The translations under genes were made by a program, and so were the position numbers. Positions 11,832 to 23,800 of a stretch of 64,000 bases of DNA are shown piece after piece (position 1 is the first letter of the stretch; the number at the start of each line of letters is the position of its first letter). The notes below the pieces were generated by a model. It saw nothing but the letters and a program-made list of their open reading frames with translations, searched no databases and was not told the origin of the DNA. Origin of the DNA: Cranoglanis bouderius (taxonomy: Eukaryota > Chordata > Actinopteri > Siluriformes > Cranoglanididae); NCBI GenBank assembly GCA_023630585.1, contig CM042567.1:15787501-15851500 (forward strand), read 5' to 3'.

Positions 11832-14800
11832 CTGCAAACCCCAGAAATTGAGAGATCCATAAGATTCCACTGCAAGCCCTCACACGTTCGCATCCTCTGT
11901 CATGCAAGAAGAGAAAGAATTTCCAAATAAGTTCCTTTCACCAAAAACAAAATAAAACAACAAAAACCCTTGATTTTGGTTTACAATGACCCAAAAACAA
12001 TTACAAATATCTGAATCACTTGTGAGTGCAATGAACACTTTCCACTTTACAATGCATATGGAATTCTGCAATACTGCACTTCATACTATAAATCAAAGGA
12101 ATATATATATTAATTGTAAAATATATCTGAAACTGTAGGGGCTAATCACCCTATGAGACTATATCCCTTACTGTACTAGCTGAGCTTGGGTATAGATGTG
12201 TGGTGTGCAGACATACTGCTCTAGAAGATAATGAATTTCACAACGTTTCATTACAGTTCTATGGAGGGACAAAATAAGAGAAAATGTTAATGCAATAGGG
12301 TCCTTCGGTGCTTGACCCCCAATTCTTTCCATTGCACAAAAGAACACAAGAGTAGTAAAGTGGAAAACACATCTACTGAGAAAAAAAAGAAGAAAGGTGT
12401 CTTTGAAATTGTCAGCTCCAGAACTATTGGTACCCTTCAAAGAAATGAAAATAAATAAAAAAAAACCAATAAATAAATAAATAAATAAAGGAACAAAATG
12501 GAACATGTGATATGAAAATGTAGTTTTATGGTAACAATCCTTTTATTAAACAGTGCAACCTTTCTGTAAAACACTGGTTTTAAAATTAGAGGCACTCCAC
12601 ATTCAACATTTGATGAAGATTTTATACAAAAATCCCATTTTTGCTCTTGAAGGGTGTCGATAATTCTGGAGTTGAAGTGCTGAAGGGCATCTAATACAGG
12701 GGGAACATGAATATGCCTACTCATAGGTCTCAGTTGGAGAGGCATGGAGGTTAGGACTTTTCTGACAATTCACAAAGAAAACGCAATTCATTTCTACAGC
12801 CGTGGCCAAAAGTTTTGAGAATGACACAAATATTAATTTTCACAAAGTCTACTGCTTCAGTGTTTTTAGATCTTTTTGTCAGATGTTACTAACTGTTACT
12901 GAAGTATAATCACAAGCATTTCATAAGTGTCAATGGCTTTTATTGACAATTACATGAAGTTTATGCAGAGTGTCAATATTTGCAGTGTTGACCCTCCTTT
13001 TTCAAGACCTCTGCAATTCGCCCTGGCATGCTGTCAATCAACTTCTGGGCCACATCCTGACTGATGGCAGCCCATTCTTGCATAATCAATGCGTGGAGTT
13101 TGTCAGAGTTTGTGGGTTTTTGTTTGTCCACCCGCCTCTTGAGGATTGACCACAAATTGTCAATGGGATTAAGGTCTGGGGAGTTTCCTGGCCATGGACC
13201 AAAAATGTCGATGTTTTGTTCCCCGAGCCACTTCGTTATCACTTTTGCCTTGTGGCAAGGTGCCCCATCATGCTGGAAAAGGGATTGTTCGTCACCAAAC
13301 TGTTCTTGGATGGTTGGGAGAAGTTGCTCTCTGAGGATGTTTTTGTACCATTCTTTATTCATGGCTGTGTTCTTAGGCAACACTGTGAGTGAGCCCACTC
13401 CCTAGGCTGAGAAGCAACCCCACACATGAGTGGTCTCAGGATGCTTTACTGTTGGCATGACACAGGACTGATGGTAGCGCTCACCTTTTCTTCTCTGGAC
13501 AAGCTTTTTTCCAGATGCCCCAAACAATTGGAAAGGGGATTCATCAGAGAAAATGACATTACCCCAGTCCTCAGCAGTCCAATCCCTGTACTTTTTGCAG
13601 AATAGCAGTCTGTCCCTGATGTTTTTCCTGGAGAGAAGTGTCGTCTTTGCTGCCCTTCTTGACACCAGGCCATCCTCCAAAAGTCTTCGCACTCACACCT
13701 GCCTGCTGCCATTCCTGAGCAAGCTCTGCACTGGTGGTGCCCCGATCCCGCAGCTGAATCAACTTTAGGAGACAGTCCTGGCACTTGCTGGACTTTCTTT
13801 GGCGCCCTGAAGCCTTCTTCACAACAGTTGAACCTCTCTCCTTGAAGGTCTTGATGATCCGATAAATGGTTGATTTAGGTGCAATCTTACTAGCAGCAAT
13901 ATCCTTGCCTGTGAATCCCTTTTTGTGCAAAGCAATGATGGCTGCACGTGTTTCCTTGCAGGTAACCATAGTTAACAGAGGAAGAACAATAATTTCAAGC
14001 ACCACCCTCCTTTTAAAGCTTCCAGTCTGTTATTCTAACTCAATCAGCATGACAGAGTGATCTCCAGCCTTGTCCTCATTAACACTCTCACCTGTGTTAA
14101 CGAGAGAATCACTGACATGATGTCAGCTGGTCCTTTTGTGGAAGGGCTGAAATGCAGTGGACATGTTTTTTTGGGATTAAGTTCATTTTCATGGCAAAGA
14201 GGGACTTTGAAATTAATTGCAATTCGTCTGATCACTCTTCATAACATTCTGGAGTATATGCAAATTGCCATCATAAAAACTGAGGCAGCAGACTTTGTAA
14301 AAATTAATATTTGTGTCATTCTCAAAACTTTTGGCCATGGCTGTACTGCATGCAGACAAGTTAGTTGCAAAACATGACCATGAGGAAAAGATTTCCGCAC
14401 TGAATGGTGAGGAAGGATTTGATGGTCAAAGTATTCAGCAATAAAAAAAAAATGTGTCATTTTCCAAGCAAAATGATGTGCACATGCCTCTCTGCAATGT
14501 GCAGGAGTGAATGTAAATGATGCTTCACACACACAAACTCATGCTGAGCACTGAACTTGCCTTTACCTCCATAAACTTAACAGTAGTTGTCAATTGCATC
14601 AAAGAATGAAAAGTGAAGAGAAAAATCTAGCGGTGCCATCAACGAGAAAAGAAAATGGAGACAAAAAGAGCAACATGTTTAGTTAAGATTAACAAAACAG
14701 AAAGTTAAGCAGTTTCCTTCTACAACTACCTAATGTCATCAGAACTTTAGACACTTTTGATATTTCACCCTAAAAAGACAAAAATGTATAGAGAAAGAGA

Positions 14801-17800
14801 TTTCCTTGGCTTCATCGTCACTGTGTGCACAATTTTTGGAGCTATACTGAGGTGTTGTTTAAAGATGAAAGATTACTTTACATTTCAAAACATTACATTG
14901 CTTGCACTACTGTCCATTACCAAATGTTACGTTGATTGTGTCCATGCCTTCAGTCACAGCTCCGTACCTTGGGTGACATTCTTCTCATTTAGGAGTTTGG
15001 TCTGGCTGTTAGGAAGGATCTTAATCTCTGGAGGACCAGGGCTCTGTGATACCCGAGATGCCATCAAGGCATTGAGGTACTGCAAGCGGGTTACCTGTGT
15101 GAAACAAGCAGGAAAACAGCCAGGTGACAGGCAGAAATTGAGAAACTAAAAAACTGGAATATACAGTATCTCACAAAAGTGAGTAGACCCCTCACATTTT
15201 TGTATGTGAAAAATGACACTTTGCGTAAAATAGTGAGTGTACAGCTTGTACAACAGTGTAAATTTGCTGTCCCCTCAAAATAACTCAACACACAGCCATT
15301 AATGTCTAGACCGCTGGCAACAAAAGTGAGTACACCCCTAAGTGAAAATGTCCAAACTGGGCCCAATTAGCCACTTTCCCTCCCCGGTGTCATGTGACTC
15401 GTTAGTGTTACAAGGTCTCAGGTGTGAATGGGGAGCAAGTGCATTATGTTTGGTGTTATCACTCTCACACTCTCTCATACTGGTCACTGGAAGTTCAACA
15501 TGGCACCTCATGGCAAAGAACTCTCTGAGGATCTGAAAAAAAGAATTGTTGCTCTACATAAAGATGGCCTAGGGTATAAGAAGATTGCCAGCACCCTGAA
15601 ACTGAGCTGCAGCACGGTGGCCAAGACCATACAGCGGTTTAACAGGACAGGTTCCACTCAGAACAGGCCTCACCATGGTCGACCAAAGAAGTGCTCCTGC
15701 CACCACTCTTATATGTCACCCTGTGTTCCTGCCTCTTCTGAAAGTACGTGTTCACCACAGCCATCTCCATACTTTTAGCAAAGTCTACCAACCCCTGTCC
15801 TTCTGGGTTCCTTACCTGAAGACCAAACCTGCCCATCACTTCCTCATCCCCACTATTCCCTTCACCAACATGTCCATTAAAGTCTGCCCCTATCACCACT
15901 CTCTCACCTCTGGGAACACTCTGCATCACTTCCTCAAGCTCGCTCCAGAATCTGTCTTTCACCTCTTGCTCACAACCTACTTGTGGAGCGTAAGCACTAA
16001 CAACATTCAACATCACACCTTCAATTTCCAGCTTCAGACTCATCAACCTATCTGACACTCTCTTTACCTCCAGAACATTCTTCACAAACTCCTCCTTCAG
16101 GATCACTCCTACTCCATTTCTCTTCCTGTCCACACCATGATAAAACAGTTTAAACCCTGCTCCAATGCTTCTAGCCTTGCTCCCTTTCCACCTGGTCTCC
16201 TGAACACACAGAATGTCGACTTTCCTCCTCTGCATCATATCTACCAGCTCTCTGCCTTTACCTGTCATCATACCAACATTCAAAGTCCCTACTTTCAGTC
16301 CTAAACTCCTGCCTTTCCTCTTCTCTCTCTGCCTACGGACACGCCTTCCTCCTCTAACACACCTTCCTCCTCTCCTTCTTCGACCAACAGTAGCCCAATT
16401 TCCACCAGTGCCCTGTAGGTCAACGGCACCGATGGCGGTCGTTGTTAACCCGGGCCCCGACCGATCCGGTATGGAAGTCATTTTAGTGATTTGCATATTG
16501 AATTTGGCAAAAGTTTTACGTCGGATGCCCTTCCTGACACAACCTCTCTATTTATCCGGGCTTGTGACCTCCTGTGGCTAGATTCCTTCGGAAACTGGGC
16601 TGCAGGGCAGTATTCCAGCATAATAACGACCCCAAACACACCTTCAAGACGACCACTGCCTTGCTAAAGAAGCTGAGGGTAAAGGTGATGGACTGGCCAA
16701 GCATGTCTCCAGACCTAAACCCTATTGAGCATCTGTGGGGCATCCTCAAACGGAAGGTGGAGGAGCACAAGGTCTCTAACATCCACCAGCTCTGTGATGT
16801 CGTCATGGAGGAGTGGAAGAGGACTCCAGTGGCAACCTGTGAAGCTCTGGTGAACTCCATCCCCAACAGGGTTAAGGCAGTGCTGGAAAATAATGGTGAC
16901 CACACAATATTGACACTTTGGGCCCAATTTGGACATTTTCACTTAGGGGTGTCCTCACTTTTGTTGCCAGCGGTTTAGACATTAATGGCTGTGTGTTGAG
17001 TTATTTTGAGGGGACAGCAAATTTACACTGTTATACAAGCTGTACACTCACCACTTTACATTGTAGCAAAGTGTCATTTCTTCAGTGTTGTCGCATGAAA
17101 ATATATAATAAAATATTTACAAAAATGTGAGGGTTGTACTCACTTTTGTGAGATACTGTACTTCTATTAGTTATATATAATACTGACTACTGTATAACTG
17201 TGTCAGGACCAAGGGTGCACTGGCAAAATAATTAAATGTACCAAAAAGAATTTCTATCTAGTTTGTGTTTATATTATTTTAAGAATGTTACATACATACA
17301 CAAACAAACCGTTCTAACATTTCATTCACATCTGCCTCCCACTTTGTTAGACACTCCTTCATGCAGAACATTTTGTTTTTAATTTGAGGTTTTGGCAAGT
17401 GGACTGGCATCTTTAATTCAGACCACAGGTTTTCAGTAGTGTTAAAATCCAGAGACTGACATGGCCATTGCAAAACACTGATTTTGATTTCTTGCAACCA
17501 CTTCTTTGATGATTTGGACATACTGTAGGTTTGGTGACATTATCTTGCCGTGATAAATGGACCACTGACTACAAAACATCCCCAAGGCATTAATGAACCA
17601 CTACCATATTTCACAGTGGGTTTGGGTGCTTTTCCTAGTTTGCAGTCCCTGTACTGCATATAATGTACATACAATCTGTGCTAACAATGCTTTTGATGGT
17701 CATTATTGTTGAGCGTCCATATTGTGTTATCATGCACTGCAAGTAAATGCCAGAAAAGGCTGTGAGCCGAAAGATGGTTTACCAAGATCAGATTCACATT

Positions 17801-20800
17801 ATGTATAACAAAAAAAAGCTTCAGTAACAATGTATAGTTGAGTTTAAGGTCTGCGTGTCTCACCCTGATGAGCTGCAGGTCGGTGAGGGCTCGGACCGTG
17901 TAGTCAGGACAGTAACTGGATGGGCTTGTGGCTTCTCCCATCTCAAAGGTGTCTCTCGGGGAGTGATGCTGTGTGGACACTGGAGACTGATGTACTAGGA
18001 GAACATACATGGATTATAAAAAAAAAAAAAAAACTTACCATTTGCTACAACCAAGCTGTGCAATGCAGACAAAGGCACCTAACTGTAGAGAATTCAAGGA
18101 CACTGATAATAAAGGCTTCTACTGAAGTGGTAAATGAATTGATGACACTTGGCTGGCCTCATGTGACTTGGAGGAATCAGATGATAGCCTTGCCCCTCCC
18201 GGGTTGGTAGTTGTCTATAATAACCTAACTGGTGGGTGGGACTTGGCAGAGACTAAATTAGGGAGAAAATTAGGCAGAATCTTTACTCTTCACTCCTTAA
18301 GGATTACACATCAATAAAAACATACCAGAGGAAGGTGCTGTCAGCGCTGACACCCCATAGTAGGTGAAGGCTCCGTTCTCAAACTTTAGACCCTCTTTTC
18401 CAATCTCCACTTCCACACGCCCCTACACACAATAGTGACCAGATGATGATCATTAGAATATAATCAGCATACCCTAAAAATGATCTTTCTTCTAATTATT
18501 TGTGCATCTGTGATTTGGTATCTGTGTTTTCATTCATGGAAATTTGCAACTATATATTCATTTCATTAGCAATAAAACCACAGTAAACTCTGTTTTTATC
18601 TCTTGGTTGTGTACACTCTGTCATATCATCCTAGTCATTATGTTTCTCCCATTCCTGCCTGTATTGACAATATCTCAACTAGTTCTGCTGCTGGTTCTCC
18701 TTTAGACTATGAGGTTAACTGTAAACAGCTGTCCTGTGACAGGAAATGAGCTGCAGCAGAGACAACAGTGCACTCTTTTGGTTTTCCCTTGCATTGTGTT
18801 CAGTTTGAAATTAAGCAACATACTTCATGTAACGACACAAACTGTGTTATTAATAGAACTACAGAGTCCATCCTCCTTATCTTATAAATCTAAATCTTAT
18901 AAATATATGCAGCTCCTGCACTTGTCATGATTTTATTTAAAATATTTATTCAGCAGCAATCTAGACAAAATCTTAAACTAATTAGGCAATGGACATCCCA
19001 GTTGTAACTGCAAACGGATGTGGTACAGAGCTCATAAATTCAGATGAAATTAATGAGGATATCTGGTCAGTCCAACTCAAAATATTATTTGAAATATACA
19101 GTGCTGTGAAAAATATGATTCTTGGGTGACATTCATTTAAAAGCTTGACTTGCACAATAATTAAAGATTACAGCTTCACTTATTAATATTCATTATTTAG
19201 TGTTGGACTTCAGTTCATGTTAAATGTGTTTAATCTGCTGTGAAAAAGTTTTTGCCCCATCCTGGTTTCTTCAGTTTTTGTGTACATCTCATACCAAATT
19301 GTTTCAAAAATTAAAATAAAATCCAAGATAAAACGAAGGCAACCCAAGTAAACACAAAATACAGTTTTTAAACGATAATGTTATTTATTGAAGCAAAAAA
19401 GTTATCCAATACCAACTGGGCCTGTGTGAAAATTAATTTGCCCCCATAGTTACGAATTCCCCAAATCTAAGAAACTGCATTCAGAAAAAATATATAAATA
19501 AATAAAAACTGTATTGTGTGTTTACTCAGGTTGCCTTTGTTTTATGTTGCATTTCATTTGAAGATCTAAAACTATTTAGTATGAGATCTACACAAAAACA
19601 GAAGAAATCAGGATGGGACAAACACTTTTTCACAGCACTGTAATACTTGAGTAATAATACTACTGAGTGTGTACAGAACATGTCAATACTATAAGCGTGG
19701 AGAAGGTGAATACTGGTTGCATGTTAAAATCACTCACTTAGTTTACTTCTTCCCTAATCTCTATTCCCTGACATTCACATTTTCATGCAACATAAACCTG
19801 TTTTCTATGCTTGAGCAACTTGTAAGTATATTCCTTGCTGTTTTTAGTTCTTTTTGTTCGTATTTCCTGTGTGTTGCCTTCTGCGTTATATTTTTGTAGC
19901 TCAGCATCATTGTAAACAAAAGTTTGTGCTCTCGTGTGTGCATCTCTGAGATTTAAATATACATGACAGTGAAAAGAAAGGAAATGACTCTGCACAGGCT
20001 AATATTATAACTCAGCTGTTAAGGGTCTGGGTTAGTGCCTGGAAGGTGGTGAGCTAAAGTCCCAGAATTACCACAGAGCTGCTGCTGGGGCGTTGAGGTA
20101 GACCTCAACTATCCTGTCTGGCTCATTTGTAAGTTGCTTTGTATAAAAGCACCTGCACCAAATAAATAACTACAGAAATGCAGCACTTGATTATTATACC
20201 GATCCAACTATACTAAAAAACTTCTTACATAGTGCACATGCTAGTGTAAGTTTAAAAAGCAATTCAGGCAGCCTTTTCCCTGCTGTCACACCCTCATGTT
20301 CTAACATCATATTTGTCACTGGTCAACCTGACGTAATCAGTGGTGAGGGCGCTCACCCACAGAAAGAGCCGGCACATTATAGATTTGCTAGTAGAAGCTA
20401 CATATAGTCAGATCCAACTGATTAGGAATTATAACCATTTTTTACAGAGTCCCTCCATTTTCACAGGCTCAAAAGTAATTGGACAATTGACTGATAAGCA
20501 GTTTCATGGCCAGGTGTGGCCTGTTTCCTCATTATTTCATGACGAATTAAGGAGATAAAAGGTCTGGAGTTGATTCCAAGTGTTGAATTTGCATTTGGTA
20601 GCTGTTCAAGGGAACTCTCAATATGCGGTCCAAAGAAGTGTCAATGCAAGTGAAGGGGGCCATCAACAGACTAAAAAAACAAAACATACCTATCAGAGAG
20701 ATAGCAGAAACTCAACAAAATCAATTTGGTACATTCTTAAAATGAAGACAACTAAAGTGGAGGAGTGCAGAATTTTTCCTTGTTGAAGAAAAAAATCCCT

Positions 20801-23800
20801 TCACAACATCTAACCAAGACAAGAACACTCTGCAGGAGGTAGGCATATCAGTGTCAAAGTCTACAATCAAGCGACGCCTTCATGAATGTAAGTACAGATG
20901 CATTACCTCAAGATAAAAACCACTGGTAACACTCAAGAACAGAAAAGCCAGATTAGACTTTGCTAACAAACCTCTAAAAAAAAGCCTGACCATTTGTGAT
21001 GCAAGATTAACTTGTACCAGAATGATGGGAAGAGAAGAGTATGGAGAAGGAAAGGAAGGGCTCATGTTCCAAAGCATACCACATCATCTGTCAAACATGT
21101 ACGTTGTTATGGCAAACAAGGAATTGTTATGGCATGGGCATGTATGGCTGCCAATGGAACTGGGCCACTGGTGTTTATTGATGATGTGACTGCTGATAGA
21201 GGTAGCAGAATGAATTCTGAAGCATATAGAGCTATACTTTCTGCTCAGATTCAGTCAAATGCTACAAAACTGATAGGACGGCCCTTCACAGTACAGATGG
21301 ATAATGACCCAAAACATAGAGTGAAAGTAACCCAAGGGCTTCTTAAGGCAAATAATTACAGATTTCAGGCAGTCATTGCTGCAAAGGATTTGCATCCAAG
21401 TATTAAAAATAATCTATGTTTATGTCATAAATATTTATGATTGTTAGTTTGTCCAATTACTTTTGAGCCTGTGAAAATGGAGGGACTCTGCAAATAAAAA
21501 TGGCTGTAATTTCTAAACGGTTAATGCGATATTTTTGTTAAACCCCTTGAATTAAAGCTGAAAGTCTACGCATTTATTTATTCATTGTTCTTTGCCATGT
21601 CAGCATCAATGGCTATTTTCATGGCAAGTTCAAGGTAGGTAAAACAGGACATTCCATAAATTCTTACAGTATTAAAACAATAAAATACACTTTAATCACA
21701 TCTTGATCGTTTCATTGTGCAGAGGCAAAATTACGAAAATTGTGTCACCAAATACTTATGGACCCTCGAAGTTGATGTGTTGGAAGCAGAAAAAATGGGC
21801 AAGCAGAAAAAATCTGAGCGACTTTGACAAGGGCCAAATTGTGATGGCTAGACGACTGTGTCCGAGCGTCTCCACAACGGCAGATCTTGTGGGGTGTTCC
21901 CGGTATGCAGTGGTTAGTACCTACCAAAAGTGGTCGAAGGAAGGACAACCAGTGACAGGCTCATGGGTGCCCAAGGCTCACTGATGCACGTGGAAAAATG
22001 GTCTGCATTTATATAGTGCCTTTTAACCTTCGCGGTTTTACAAATCGCTTTACATTGTGTCTCATTCACCCACACACACCAAAGACAGCAGAGCTACCAC
22101 GCAAGGTAGCTACCACCATCGGGAGCAACTTGGGGTTCAGTGTCTTGCCCAAGGACACTTCGGCATGTGGAGTCATATAATAAATATTTTCCTTATGATA
22201 AATGTGCTTTCTAGATGGAGAGAATGGATTTTCTTTTCTTAAACATAAAGGTTGTATTGTGTGTAAATGTTGACTGCTGTTTATCAGTATATTTTCAGTT
22301 GGTACTTTACAGATGGTACATTACTTTGATTAAAATAATGGATAATGTCAGCTTGCTAGTAAATAGTAGCTTAATCAGTCATGACTCAAAACTGTAAAAA
22401 TTTTTCCTGGCAACAGTAAAATCAATATACCTGCAAAAATTATACAACAACAGTTTAACTTATTCTCATTGAACTTATTACTTGCCATTTTGATTTAGCT
22501 GAAGTGCCTATTTAAGTTGCTCTTTAGGTAATTAATCTTGGACATGCACGTTTATGTATGGGTGAGTGAGAGTCAGACCCACTGCTCTGGGTTTGCTACG
22601 CATGCTTTGGCTCCAAGGTCTGTACTGGGCAAACACTAGCTCCAATTTTTACTAGAAGGCAACTCCTATTTCAAAAAGGCTTATAAAAGCACAATGGGGT
22701 TGAATGGCACCGTGTTGTCCACTCATATACACAGTCAGTGGTTTTGACAGCATGGAAAAGAACAAGCCTCATCCCCTTAGACAAGCTGACTTCACGGTCC
22801 TCAACTCACATCTAAGGCCAACCCCCAACTTTTTTTTGTCTGTAAAAAGCTCTAATAAAAGAAGGTCATACATGATCAAATATATTAGATAATACATCTT
22901 ACATTTTTCATGAAATATGCTAGAGTTACCCTTTATCAATGTTAAGTTTGTCTCAACATTTGAGTAACTACTGAATGGACTACGAAATTCCTCTTTGATA
23001 AGTGTGTTCGCAATTCTCCCAATACCGTTTTACCAGAATAAGTGTCAAGTCATGAAAACTGCATGGCACCACTATGCACAGTGTCCAGCACATTATGGAA
23101 ATGTCCTTGCTCAGACATCTGATATAACTCAAACCTGATTTACTAGGTTTAGTGGCTGTGTTAGAATACTTGTGATAAATTGTGATAAAGCCCAGCCCTC
23201 ACTGAAGATATGGGAATGACAGGCTCACCTGCAGCAGCAGAATAAAGTAGTCCACTGGATGGTTGCGTGTGTAGAGGTAGTGGTCAGAACTCAGTTTGTT
23301 GTTTGGGTCAAACTTCACTTCTTGATTGACACTGGGATGCCGCAAGAGATGAAATAAGACTTTTTCTGACACGCGCTGTGGGCAGAAATGCTCCACTTCT
23401 GTGAGAGACATGAGAAGAGAAAAGTATGAAAACATGGAAGTAAAACCTAGGTTTGAATATCTTGTGACTTTAATATTCGAACCACATTCCAGTCATAAAT
23501 ATTCAAGATTTAAGCAACAAAGACCAATCCAAGAACTACCTCGAAAATAAGAAAGTGATAGTCACTTCTTGTAGTACTGCTCAAGATGTAAAGTTTTTTT
23601 CACATGTGTATCTTAAGCAGCCTATGACCAAAGCATAGCTTTGTAGAGAGGATCTGGTATGCACTGAACCAGTCAAGACCAACTAAATCAAATGAATGTT
23701 TAGGGGAAAGAAAAAAACACATGAGAATTGACCTGTCCCTCTCTTGCTGCAGAAGAAATAAGGTTAAATATTATCTGCTAAAGTTCCATTATAAGACTTT

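Larger units (their letters stand above)
15162..17160 (+). mobile_element. Tc1-like transposon, family 2, chimeric with RTE fragment
   Basis: The TA-bordered ends read TACAGTATCTCACAAAAGTG and CACTTTTGTGAGATACTGTA. Arms of about 200 bp are inverted repeats (for example CCGCTGGCAACAAAAGTGAG against CACTTTTGTTGCCAGCGG). The 5' transposase part (15500-15690) and the 3' part (16583-16915) flank a foreign 892-bp piece of an RTE LINE. About 155 transposase codons expected between the two parts are missing. Related end fragments lie at 51193-51530 and 53860-54368. The element sits in cnnm3 intron 6. Confidence 0.9.
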
